A program made the position numbers and the translations under genes. Positions 22,222 to 34,085 of a stretch of 64,000 nt of DNA are shown here, piece after piece. Source of the DNA: Rhynchospora pubera (Eukaryota; Streptophyta; Magnoliopsida; Poales; Cyperaceae); NCBI GenBank assembly GCA_028095005.1, contig CM051459.1:204887902-204951901 (forward strand), written 5' to 3'. A model generated the notes under the pieces. That model had not been told where the DNA came from. It saw only the letters and a list, made by a program, of their open reading frames with translations, and searched no databases. The first letter of the stretch is position 1, and each line of letters opens with the position of its first letter.

Positions 22222-22341
22222 CAATTTACCAAGAGAATCAGCTCTCGGTCTAGTGGTAAAAAACAATGCTCCTTGATCCTTTGAGTGAAAGGTCGCAGGT
22301 TCGAAACCCGGCTGGGGGTCTTTCATAGACATTATAAGTAA
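22222..22341 (+). mobile_element. 5' half of a tRNA-derived SINE, split by a Helitron-like element
   Basis: It has an A-box-like GGTCTAGTGGTAAAA (22248), the B box GGTTCGAAACC (22299) and CGGCTGGGGGTCTTTCATA, matching the SINE at 21001-21118. The matching 3' half with poly(A) is at 31060-31114. The target duplication TTAC(G/A)TCGGCATTT (13 of 14 bases) stands before this half (22208-22221) and after the 3' half (31115-31128), showing that both halves were once one SINE. Confidence 0.78.
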
Positions 22342-24126
22342 TTCAATTTCAAACCCTGAAAGTACTGTAGGTAAAACTCAAATCGCAACGGTTGTGGTAC
22401 TGTTCTGGAATGAATCTGGGCCCTTCGTCTCCGCTAGCTCTCGCTTTCGCGAAGCTTCCTCGCATATTGTTCCCTCTTTCTTCGATGGATCTAGGTTTCT
22501 CCTCGCGACACACAGAGCAGAAACTAAGCGCCTATGGCGTCTCCTAAGCTAGCGGTTGTCTCTGCACGATGGATTAGAGTATCTCGGAAACTTCTCCTCT
22601 TCCTTTCCCTTTTTTCTTCGATCACGAGTGATCCACCTCGGCACCTCCATGGCCAGAACAACAAGTTTAGGTTTTTTTTCTTTTCTTTACTCTGCTCCAT
22701 GAGAAATTGGGGCTATTTATTTTTCCGTGCCTATCTATTTCCTTCTGATACCGATATTTGCTTGGTTAATTTTTTTATTAGGAGATGTGAAAGGAGCTCA
22801 AATCGCAACGGACAAGCAAACCTAGCTTTGCGCTTCTCTTGCTTTGCCTTACGTTCTTCCGTTCTCTTCCAGGTGAGCATCCTTTATAGCTGTTCCCACC
22901 TCTGGCTCTTCGCTTTCTGTTTTTCTGTTCCTTTTAGTGATTTTCTTTTAATGTTCATCTGTACCTCTCCTGTCACTTTTTCCTTCGTTTCTTGGCTTCA
23001 CTCTCTCTCCTCTCTAATTTTTTCGTTCATTTACCTTCCTTTTTGTTATTATATTTTTATGGAATTTCTTATTTGCATTTAGTCTTAGGCTGATCTTTTT
23101 TATTTCTCTGTAATTTTCAGGTTGCTTGATTCAAAACTGAGACATTGTGGTTTTGCTTTTATTTTGTTCGAAACTGTTCCTTTCAGAATGGTGTCTGGTC
23201 TTTATGTAGTTGCTAGCATGATAGTTGCGATCAAAGCTGGTTTCTATGATATTGGTGAGTGTTTTTTAGCATTTTATTCTATCATTGTTGTATTGAATTT
23301 GTTGTCTATCAATTTATACAATAATACCAGTACCATACTGTACCTTTATTTGTACTGGTCAGATAAGGCATCAACTAATACATCAACACTTCTTTCCCGA
23401 GCGAATAAAAATATAAATCGCATCAAATTTAAGCCAACAGAACCATATTAAATGAAAAGTGTATGAAGTTTCTATTATTGTTGAAAACATATCAAAGTGA
23501 ACATGAACGTATGTGGATTTATTTCGGTTCGCACCAAGAATGCCAATATTACCACGGATCGTACGGTAAAGTTTGCCCAATGATATCTTAGTCATCATCA
23601 TGTTATGATGGTAAGATTACGATCCCTGAATTAAGATTTTAAACTGCTTCTGTAATTTGTAGGTATTGGACCCAAGCTGGAATTTGTAATGGCCAATTCT
23701 ATTGATGATGAGGATTGAGCTGAACTGTATGGACAATATGTGGTTAGAAGCTGACTTAAATTTTTTTGTGTTTCTTTGTACTATAGATTGTATAGTTCTA
23801 TATTATCATTAATGATCTGTATTCTTCATTTTTTTGTGCCTTTTTCAGCTTATGTCCACACTCCAGTGTGCGCTATCCATATACCCTCCCATCTCAGATC
23901 CTCTCGCTACTGGTTCATTCAATCTTAGAGATTCTCATGTGGCCTGTGCTGGAGTTCCTTCAATCTGCTCCTCGACACCTACCAATTCAATCTAGACGCA
24001 GGATTTTCAGCGAAAATGACAAGGCAACAATTGCGTAAGAGATAGAATTGAAACTGAAGGTACAAGCTATTTTGAGTAACATGAAGGAGAAGGCAATAAC
24101 AGGCTTGGGACAGGTTTCCGCGTCTG

Positions 24127-27100
24127 CATGCTGTTGACCCTAAAAATTAAACCCTGAAAACCAAGTTCAAAATCCGAAAACCTAAGGTCAAACAGCGAAG
24201 ATCAAATTTCCAATTTGCCAAAACTCAAAACCAAATTACCAGAAATACCAAACAAACTCCAAAAATCACCAAAAAATACTCAAAAATCCCTTGAGAATTA
24301 TGGTGATTTATCATAATTTCAAGATCCCAAAAATACCCACACAAATTCCAAATTTTGCAAACAAACCCAAAAACTTCACAAAATTACCAAAATAATTCTA
24401 TGAGGAATTTAGCAAAACAGTTGGACCATTAAATTCCTTATATTTTTCTAAACTCACCCATAAATAATTATCCAAAAATGACCAAGGGAAGGCCCTCAAA
24501 CAATTTATTTTGGTTCAGCATCAATGAAAATATGAGAAATTAAGGAAAATCAAAGGAAATTCACAGAAAAATCACAGAAAGTGGCGCGTGCATCCGATTG
24601 GAGGGGATCCAGGCCAAATCCAAAGAAGGGCGCTGGGTTTAAAATTGTTGTGCCTTGGGTACGCCTGGTTCATGAGCCAGAAACTATCAGAGCTTGAAGC
24701 ACTCCATTGGCTCATTGCGAAACAGATCCACGCATCTCCTACGCTCATATTAAACCCGACAAGCAGGCCCCACTTGTCAGATACTCCTGCCTCCCCAGTA
24801 AAAAGAACACAGAGGGTGAAATTGCGATTTCTTACCGCGCGAACGCCGGGTGAAAAACGGAGGAGAGGAAGAGAGGCGTCTACGTGGCTCCTCCTCCATC
24901 CACAAACTCAAAACCAGAGCCCTGCCCATGGTTTCGGCGAAACTGAAGCCCTAGCGCAGCCAATGCCAGGCCGTTGGATCAAAACCAGAAGGTGGAGATG
25001 ACTCGAGCTAAAAAGGGAAACCCTAGGTTCCCTGCCTATAAAAGGCCCCCAAATCGAAGCCAGAAGAAGGGAGAAGAGGGAGGAGGCCGTCACACTGGGG
25101 TTAGGTTTAGACAGTGAATTAGAGATTTCAAGGTTAGATTGAAGCTAGGCATTACATCAAACACTCGGGAAAGAGAGAGAAAGAGGTGAAATTGAGAGCC
25201 TCCATCTTGTAATCGCTTGGTTTTGAAATAAAGAAAGCTATTTTGAAGTGTCAATTCGTGGTTTTGTTGTCCCTCTTCCTTAGCTCAGCCACCAATCAAT
25301 GGTGTGCTTGAGCCGTGCAAATATGATCACCATGAGCTATGGTCTAGAGCACAGCTCCAGTCATGGCCATGGGGTGAGTCAAAGAAAGGTGCTTCATGAA
25401 GGTTTAGAGCCCAGCTCTTCGCTTCATGGAGTACTCTCAAGTCCAATGTAGAGGGCACCATGGCTGCCATGTAGAGGTCTTTAGCCCAGCTTTAGTCTCT
25501 CATGGCAGTATCACCTTGGCTTGGCATAGGTCCAGAGCACTGGCTCTGGCTTAGCCATGTCCAAGTCATTGACAAATAAAAAAAAATGTCATTAAAATGG
25601 TGAAGTTATGTCAAAATCTGATCAGCCTCTTTACGTGTGCAATTAGGATAAAAATCAGGACATATATGCATAAATAATGTAGATTCAGCATTTTTATAAG
25701 CTTTCTTTATATTGTCATCAAATAAAAATGCATGTATAAAACAATATATTAAATATGGACAGAGATGAAATAACTGAAAATATAATGCTATTTTTGCATA
25801 AAAATATAAAAACAACACTGAACAGCAAGTACATGGTCCTATGGACTGCAGGGAATAGTAAGATCTACCATTTTTGCAAATTTATGTGGTTTTATATCAA
25901 ATTGTAAAGGCAATAAGAATATTTGCTAAATAAACTGTTATTTTGGATCTTTCTCAAGAACATAAACTCTTAATTAGTATATTGTAGATCCTGCAACTGG
26001 TTTTCCTGCATTTGAACAACTCAAACATCAAACCCCCTCAAAACAGCATTTAAATCAACTAAAACAAAAACTGAAAATTGGAGTATGTGCTTAATCACTT
26101 GTTCTAATGCTTTATGTGTTTCAAACACCTAAAACAAATCCAGATAAACTTAAATTGGGCCCAGAGTCAACCCCCTTTGCTGTAAAACAACTTACATGCA
26201 AAAACATAAGTTGAGTAAAATGAATAAAGTGAGCATCTTCTGCCTCAATGCCCCCTGTGCTAAACTGTGATATATCAAATCGATTTAGTTGCTTAAACAA
26301 ACTAAACATGACTTCCTGAAGCTCATTCAACCATGGCTGGCATCAAAAAGTCTCTCACTAGGCCCCACAGCAGAGAGTCAGATCAGCCCCTAGCTCAAGG
26401 CGAAATGCTTCAGTCCAATTCACCCCCTTCCAAGCACCTCCAGTCTAAATTAACTTCACTACCGTCCTCTAGGTACACTGGTGGACGAGATCAACCTTGC
26501 ACTGGCAAAGAAAGAAGATCCAGAAATCTCAAACTCCATTAATGAAGACTCGAGACATCCTAGGAGTTACAAGACAACACAGGCTTCGATTGTTCCAATA
26601 AATGGCATCAATGTGATCTCCTAAACTCGACGATTCCAACGCACTCAATATCGACTGAAATGGTGGCCGGAGTCGACTCAATTTTGCCGGAAAAGAATCA
26701 AGGGCTAAACTGCAAAAAGGCCATGACCTGTCGGAGAAGAAGGGGATTCAAATCTGCGTCACGCGCGATCCTCTGCGGCGAAATCATTTGTAACGGGTCA
26801 CTGACAAGACGACAACTCGCTACATAAATCAATAAGAATAGTCAACTCTTGTTCAAACTTGAAACCGCGCCTTGCCACGTCAGCTAAATACCTCAGCGCC
26901 ATGTCAGTACAAGCAGCAAGCCAAATCAGCCTTTGTGCCTACGTGGACCAACCAGAAATTGCCAAATAAGCAGAAAACTTCAAAAATTCATTAAAAATAG
27001 TAGGAAGCTCAGAAAAATTCAAATAAAATATCCATAAAATCCTAAAAATCCAAATAAACCAAATACACTGATATTTTGATATAAAAATCTGTCAAAATAT

Positions 27101-27855
27101 TGAGTATTTCTATTTTTGAAGTATTTTCAATATTAAATAAATCTTATAAAAAACCTAAAATGATGTTAAATCAATTTTATAAAATTCCAAAATGATTTCA
27201 AAACTTAATCAAACTTTTCTAATTTGTTTTTAAAGATGAATGTTGAAATTTTAAAAGAAATACATTAAATATCAAGTATTTAAGAAAATAAACATAACTA
27301 AAAATATAAAAAGATATTTCAAAAGTCTAAAATTAAAAAATAAAAATAAAAAGAAATTGTGAAAATGGTAAAATCCAAAGTGAAACTCAAGAAATTAAAA
27401 GTCCAAACACGAAACCCGAAATCAAAACAGAAACCTCTCCATTCCAAGAACGAAAACTCTTCAACAGATCGAAATGTCCTCATTTGGGTCCCATTAACTA
27501 GGTCTGGTACACCAATCGAGTCCGGTTTAAACCAAGAGAAATAAACCCAAGATAAACATGAAATAAGTGACTTCCCTAGCCTTTATATATAATTCTTCAG
27601 ATCCCTTAATCAGAGGTTCTTGTGAGCGATCACGGGGTAATTAACAGTAGGGGCTTGCGCCTACTGGAAAGAAAGGACCCACGAAATCAACAAACCTCTT
27701 TAAGAAGCGACTCGTGTTTTGGTTCTCTTGTCGTAAAGAGAGACTCGAACGGAGATCGAACCTTAAGGGGGGTGAATCCAAGGCTATGTTCCCATTTCTC
27801 GAGGAAGCCCAAATTCTATTCTTCGAGGGAATGACGAAAAAGCCGCAACACATGC
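24127..27855 (+). mobile_element. 3.7 kb solo LTR (TG...CA, 5 bp TSD) nested in Helitron A
   Basis: The body at 24132-27850 begins TGTTGACCCTAAAAATTAAA and ends GCCGCAACA, with the 5 bp duplication CATGC on both sides (24127-24131 and 27851-27855). It contains a TATA box (TATAAAAG, 25037), a downstream AATAAA (25226) and no polyprotein coding. The start is not repeated later, so this is one LTR rather than a two-LTR element. The length fits the giant LTRs of Ty3/gypsy Tat/Ogre-type elements; family assignment is inference. A TAGAGC(A/C)CAGCTC-type motif recurs about four times between 25350 and 25550. Orientation is given from the TATA/AATAAA order. Confidence 0.75.
25037..25044 (+). promoter_or_regulatory. 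TATA box of the solo LTR
   Basis: TATAAAAG in a GC-richer context, inside the 3.7 kb LTR and about 190 bases before an AATAAA. This is the usual U3/R order of an LTR promoter and terminator. Whether it is active is unknown. Confidence 0.5.
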
Positions 27856-29087
27856 ATTTAGGCACCTGATTCTTTGGCACAAGTAAGCAACCTCTCAAGT
27901 TTACAAAATTATGTTTGTGTAAATGTAATTTGTTTGATTTTGAGTAATGTTTTAATCTCAATTTTGCACACAAATCATCAGTTTCTCGGATTTCATAGAG
28001 GTCATAGTTTAGAGTACACAATTATGTTTCTATTTTTCATTGATTAAAGTAAATGTGAATCAGTATCAAAGTCTTAATTTATTAAACTTAATTTCTACCT
28101 ATGATCCTCATCGACTAATTAGATGGTTATTTTTACTTTTATTTAAAAGCAACATTATTCATGTGAATTGCTACTGTGAATTGCTACTGAAATAAAAGGT
28201 ATCCATTATTTATAGGTGCATTTGTATTATTCTGGTACAGACTGCATATCTTATAATCAAGCGCATCAACATTATTGTTTTGTCCTTGCATCTAAAATGC
28301 CTATTAAAAAGGTAAGCTGAAAGACATGTACTAGCTGTCGAATAAAGATTATAATCTACCGCTGTATCCGTTTGGTGGGGGGGGGGTACTGGTACAGTTT
28401 GGCGCAAGTGCTGCTATGCTGCTACAGTTTGGCGCAATAATTGTGTTTTCTTTTTCTGATTTTTTTAATATTGTTGTTGTTACATTCAACCAACCAGTTT
28501 CAAATAACATTTATATTATCCAACGTGCATGTGAACAGTTATAATGCATGGCCGTTGTTGATATTATTGAGCGAATTATGGAGTTAATAACCCGATGAAG
28601 GTTCCACCTTCAAGTGTCCTGATGAACGGAGTGGTGGCCTCTATGTTTCGTTTGTCAAGGCTATTCAGTCAGCTGATGATGTGTTCTCCCTGATCGTGTT
28701 GATGGTTTGATGTCATTCTGAAGGTCAAGGGGAGCATCTCTTGCTATGTACTACCTATTTGAAGGTCAAGGGGAGCATTAGAATTAAATTATTATTGAGT
28801 CCTTTGAACTGATTTCTTACTGTTAATGTGGTTATAAACTGGAAATACTGTTGCTAATGCGGGAAATGGTTTATATAAAGGAGGCAAGAAGAGAGAAAAG
28901 GAGTCGTTTCTCAGAGCAGGATATGGAGGAGACAAGGGAAGCATTTTGACTTGTCTATCTAGATGGCTTTGATACTTGAGCGTTTTGCATGTACATAATT
29001 TTATTATTTTTAAGTTACAATCCCTTCATTATTCACATCCGGTGCATTTCCAACAATTAACGCCGCGATGAAAAACATTGTGGAAAG

Positions 29088-29186
29088 ACAAGTCGACATG
29101 GAGGAGGTGAAAACAGCAAGATTCGACATCGGTGCTTACAAGGCACCAGGACCTGACGGCATTCATGGTATCTTCTATCTGGGATA
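29088..29186 (+). pseudogene. LINE reverse-transcriptase fragment
   Basis: One frame reads EEVKTARFDIGAYKAPGPDG followed by IHGIFY. The KAPGPDG block followed by F/Y is the conserved start of plant LINE (L1-type) reverse transcriptases. Only about 33 codons remain before a stop, and nothing else of the ORF is visible around it. It lies inside Helitron-like element A. Confidence 0.75.
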
Positions 29187-31059
29187 AATTTCGGGTGCGA
29201 GGAAGGAGAATATCTCATAGAAGAGGCGAATTCCACACTAGCAGAGCAGTAAGTCAGTCAGGTCTCTAACCAGTCCGAAAGCAAGAATTCAATATGCCCG
29301 AGCTACGAGTGAGGGGGTTTACGGAATGGTAGAGCCATACCTTTTTGTTTACATTTATTTACTTTCTTTCTGATGCTTTTAGAAAATTTATTTATTATTA
29401 TGGTGGCTGACTGAAAATTTTAAACGTTGCTACTTTTTAGGGTTCTGGCAATGGCATCGATAACAACAGCAGCAAAACTATCCATCATTTGATGATGTAA
29501 ATGTAAATCTCGCACTTTAGTATATTTACATTACACAAGTACCAGTGAGAAGCTGCAATTTTTTTTTTCTGTGTGCTGTATTTTGTACAAACATGGAAAG
29601 AAGCCTGCTACAGCTATTAAGAGGTTTATGCCAGTAGTTACAAATCACTATGTGTTTTATATCAAGGCCTTAATTCTTTCTTAAAAAAGTTTGTTGTTGT
29701 TCTCTTTGTAGGTGCCTTTCTGCTAAGAAATAAGGAGGATTGATATAGAAGGTGTCGCGCAAGAGGAATGCATATGCCAGGTATATATGCTCTCCTTCGT
29801 GCCTCATTCAAAGCCCAATTTGTCATTGTGTTTGAGCAAGTAGCTTTTTTTATTGGTTCAATGTGAAATCAAACAGGTGGATTTGATTTACATTCAAATA
29901 AGTGAAATGGAAACATTGTTATGAAGTAATTGTTTTTTTAGTTATGTTCTTATATAAGGCAATGCTATTTGAACTTAGGTATTTTTTAAAATTTTTATTA
30001 GCAAACAAACTAAAATATATATGCTTTCTTAAAAGTGTTCAAAGTAGTTCCATATGGAGCTTACAATAAGAAAAGTACATTCTAATTAATAGCGATCTAG
30101 CGGATGCTACCGTAATTTTTTTTATGAGGTCGATTTAGGACTGGTAGTATTGAATTTGCCATCTCTATTGTTAGGCACGAACTGTAACATAATGTTATGG
30201 ATATGTCCGAACATTTATTAATTGCAGTCCTAACCATTTATCTTTCTAAAAAGGAAGCTTAATTACTTGGGTATGATTCTGGTTCGGTAATGGCTCTCAA
30301 TTGCATCCATCCGTTTCATTTTTTTTAAATATCATAGCGTTCTTGGTCTGGTATATGTAACTACAGACAAATTGGCATAGTCATTCAAGTCATGCTATAA
30401 ATATCATGTCTGGTATAAGTCATTGAAGTAACCTGGATGGGTTGCATAGTGCCAGCATTTCTCTGTGTATAAAATTCTGATAGCCATGCATTTCTTTATT
30501 ATGTATACAGCTAATACAAATGATCTTATTATGAATTGGTTTCAGCAATCTTGGTTGAACGCTCAAGATATTCAACAAGAAAAAGCTATTTCGGAGAAAG
30601 GAATATTGAGATGGAGCCTTTTTGGATCAACCAGCTCTGCTCTTGTATTGATTAGGAACTTTAGTCACTATTTCGTCTGTTATACTGTTATATAGCATGC
30701 CAGCTTTATAAGAAAGGTATAAAAACAGATCATGTAGCATAGATAGTTTTACAGCCAGTAGGCTTGCTTTTGCATTGCCTTATAAAGGTTCAACTGCATA
30801 AAAATGTCGTTTGCTACTGCTGTGCACAGCTGAACCTCTATAATGCCTTAGATATCTAATGAAAAACTACTAATGTGTTCCTTCTTCATGGAATGAACAA
30901 GTAAATTCATTGTTCGCCACAAAACCAACACAATCATATAGAAAAAAAAACAGCACCAAATAACTTGGTAAACAAAAAAGATTGCCTAAATTTATATTGC
31001 AAATTATACAGTCACCTAAAGCTGATCATACATCGCGCGTAGCGCGATGCATTAGCTAG

Positions 31060-31128
31060 TTTAATTTAAAAATAAGTTGGGTGGCTTAGACCTCCAATTT
31101 ATCTTCAAAAAAAATTACATCGGCATTT
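31060..31128 (+). mobile_element. 3' half of the split SINE plus its TSD
   Basis: The sequence TTTAATTTAAAAATAAG, then GGCTTAGACCTCCAATTTATC and a short poly(A) (31107-31114), matches the 3' part of the SINE at 21001-21118. It is followed by TTACATCGGCATTT (31115-31128), the second copy of the duplication found at 22208-22221. Confidence 0.78.
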
Positions 31129-31150
31129 GTATCACGTACTTTTTTATAAG

Positions 31151-31794
31151 TTATAATCAAGCTTTTAAATTTCGTCGAAATAACGGCGTTATTTCAAAAA
31201 TTTCAGTTTTTCGGACAAAAACGCACCAACGTTACAGTTTCAAATAAAAAAAATACGTAACGTGTCATTTCCGAAATAACACCGTTATTTTAGCGAAAAA
31301 ATTCATTTTTGCAGAGAAAAAACGGAGACAGGAGAGACTTTTTATACAATATAATTTCATATTATATTTATAGTATTAATGTATTATATAGAGTAATTTT
31401 TTTCTTTAGATTTTCTGCTTATTGTTTGTTATCCTATTTTTCTTTGTTATTCTCTTTGCTTAATTTCTTTCTGTTAGATTACACAACATTAGGATTAGTA
31501 ATTTGATTGTGCTCTTTGCTTAATTTCATTGCTTAAGATTACATATTGAAAAAAAAATATATAGATTATTAGCATATTAAAAAAATTAGATATTAGATTA
31601 TTAGCATATTAAAAAAAATATAGAATTCCAACTTGTACTGTAGTACTATACAAAAAAACACATATGAGTTTGACACAGATGTTCGCATATACACACTGTT
31701 TTTTTACCGTTTTTTCACCGAAAAAACGCCGCATCGTTAAATCAACTCCGGACCGTCATATCGAAAAAAACGAAATTTAAAAGCTTGGTTATAA
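31151..31794. mobile_element. Inverted-repeat element, 644 bp, unclassified
   Basis: Left end TTATAATCAAGCTTTTAAAT and right end ATTTAAAAGCTTGGTTATAA are inverted copies, continued inward by the pair TTCGTCGAAATAACGG / CCGTCATATCGAAAAAAACG. A TA at each border could be a Tc1/mariner-type TSD, but I see no decisive duplication. The interior has CGAAATAACGCCGTT-like blocks and no gene. Confidence 0.65.
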
Positions 31795-31997
31795 TACATG
31801 ATAAAATGTTTGCTTTCTCATCTTTTAATTTTCATTTTAAATACCTTATTGTCTTATTTGTTATAATTGAAAAATATCAAATGATGTGAAGTAAGATTGT
31901 GTAAATAATTTACAAATTGATATTACAAAATTTGAAGTATTAAATCCACATAATTATTTATGTCAGACAGAGATGAAGCCCTACTGATTCGTTTACC

Positions 31998-34085
31998 CCA
32001 GTGACTAGGTCTGTCAATGTTTCTATTTGGAAATCGCTCAATTTTAATTTTGTGACTAATTATATCTAATTAATCCAATTAAATCACAAGCAACACAAAT
32101 CTAGTGTAAAAGCTCAATTCGACACAAGAGATAGGTGGAAATTGTACCTCCCGCAAAATTGTATTCGCGGGGCATGACCACGGCATGGGAGTCGATGGGG
32201 TGCTATCCGTGCGTCCTTCAATCCAAAACCGACCTCGAGTCCACCACGAAATTAACCAAAACCTATAAGCCATGCTAGTAGCTAGAAGGTTTAGGCTAAT
32301 CCCAAGTTTTCTCATCTTCTTAATTAACTCTTTAATTAATGGAGAAATGATGCTCAACACATGAGCTAAGGTGGAGAAGAGAGGTGTGATGGTGGCGGCC
32401 AAAGAGGGAAGAGAGGGGAGGTGGGTGGCGACCAAAGAAGGAAGAGAGAGAGAGGAGCAAAGGAGCCTCTATAAGGGTCCTTTTATAATGCTCAAACCCT
32501 AGCAAATCGTTCCAACTATTTACAAGTATGTCACCTACCTACCACCATCGTAATGGGCCGGCCACATAAAGGCCTATATGGGCTTCACACACTCATTTAA
32601 TTGATTCTTAAATCAATTACTTAGGTCCACCAATTGATGCTCTACTTTTAGGCTATATATTTAATATAAATATTGGCCCATTAATTTAATATAACTATTT
32701 ATATTAAATTGTGTCGAACTGAAAATAATTATTAACTAATTAACAATTATTGTGGGATTAGCTAATACATTAAATCATTTCGATATGATCCATTTGAATT
32801 AATTAATTATATCGGTATATAATCAATTAATCAACTCATCATATTTTCGCAACACACATTGATGCGAATAAATGACTAATGTACTGTATGGTTAAATTTC
32901 GATCTGTGTGACCCTTTGAGGATTTATGCTAAGTTGAACATGGAAATAAATCGCTATTTAATTCCAATAATCATAAGCGATTTCTAGCAACACGTTATGA
33001 TTCCCAATTCGCATAAATAGTGTACTGCTACAATATTTCAATCATGCATAAGAGAATAAATATGTTTCTCTATTTTGATTCTTATGTCTCACGATATCAT
33101 CGTATAATCCAAGATAGGAATGTGTCATTCTTGCAAATTATACATTTCTTGATCTAGAGTTGATCGCTTAGTTGCGCGCATACGATCCAACTCCATCAAG
33201 GGGCCCAAACTGATATCGTCACTCACTAAGTGAATTAATGAGGGACATACGATTTTCTTGATGATTAGCTTTTTCCCGCACAATTCAAGAGAATGTAAAT
33301 CAAGTCCGTATAGCAGCCCTTAATGGGAATCAGCGGTAGACAAGATTTATAGAACCTATCCTCATGTGGAAAAGATAATCATCTCAAACTTAGAACCAAA
33401 ATCATAACGAAATAAATAATGACACATAACACAATCCATATATTTATTTCGTTGGGTCAAGTCCTGTACTATGTTCCATAACATAAACATATGCAATTAA
33501 GTTGGTAACTCTTTACCTATGATTTGTAGAACTTAATCATCACTCAACTTGCATACTAATCTTATATGATAATTAATGTTCCTTGTTAATTATCAAGATT
33601 ATGGACCGTTTAGATTTATTATTGTCATTCTAAAGAATGATCCACAGAGATCTACAATTCAGATCCTCAACCTGAATGATCTGTCAATAATAAACCTCGG
33701 AACAGATGATAAAATATCACCCAAAACACAAACTAATATTTAAGTCATTAAATTATTGACTTCTAGGACATAACTCCAACAGTTTCACCTTTCGAACGGT
33801 TTTGTTCCATTCCGTCTGAACGGAACGTTAAACGAAATAGAACATCAATTTCATTTCTGAAAACAGAACGAAAACGAACGAAACGTAAACGGAACACGGA
33901 AATGGACAAAAATGGACTGAAATCAATAGAAAATGGAGGACATAACGTTAAACTAAAAAAATTGTTTCGTTTAACAAAATGAAACGAAAAGGGAACATAT
34001 TTTTATTTCGTCGTCTGAAACAGAATAAAAGCGGAACAGCTCATTTTCGCGTTCCATTTTCACATTTGACAGGTCTACTAGTGAC
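31998..34085. mobile_element. hAT MITE (CGGAAC family) interrupted by a solo LTR
   Basis: The left end TAGGTCTGTCAATGTTTC starts at 32006, and the right end reads in reverse TAGACCTGTCAAATGTG from 34077. The 8 bp flanks CCAGTGAC and CTAGTGAC differ by one base. The MITE proper is about 310 bp; 1758 bp of it is a later solo LTR at 32024-33781. The GAACGGAACG/AAACGAAA blocks relate it to 7036-7195 and 19435-19600. Confidence 0.8.
32019..33786 (-). mobile_element. Copia-type solo LTR, 1758 bp
   Basis: On the - strand the LTR starts TGTTGGAGTTATGTCCTAGA, the opening typical of BARE/Angela-like Ty1/copia LTRs, and it has their usual length. The 5 bp duplication GTTTC is found at 32019-32023 and 33782-33786, and removing the LTR rejoins the hAT terminus. 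The far end reads TA on the + strand where TG is expected, so one terminal base has mutated. No internal domain or second LTR is present: a solo LTR left by recombination. Confidence 0.85.

Larger units (their letters stand above)
22342..31059 (+). mobile_element. Helitron-like element A, non-autonomous, inserted in a SINE
   Basis: The 3' end is textbook: hairpin ATCGCGC-GTA-GCGCGAT (31032-31048), then ATTAG and CTAG at 31056-31059, followed by host T. The 5' end lies near 22342 (TTCAATTTCAA...), defined by the SINE junction and by similarity to the 5' end of element B (TTCAATTTCAA, GAAAGTACTGT, ATCTGGGCCCTTCGT). No Rep/helicase is encoded. The interior looks like captured transcribed DNA: a GC-richer first-exon-like stretch at 22400-22870, intron-like T-rich DNA, and a LINE reverse-transcriptase scrap at 29090-29186. 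A 3.7 kb solo LTR is nested at 24132-27850. The exact 5' base is uncertain. Confidence 0.68.

Noticed and set aside
22241..22320. A possible tRNA gene with A-box and B-box.
   Set aside because: It cannot fold into a full cloverleaf with a proper acceptor stem, it has a SINE 3' domain counterpart at 31060, and the same sequence recurs at 21.1 kb as a poly(A)-tailed SINE.
22534..23082. A 182-codon ORF on the + strand.
   Set aside because: It is T-rich with intron-like sequence, and its translation is Phe/Ser/Leu-rich without domain features. It is more likely a captured first exon followed by an intron inside the Helitron-like element.
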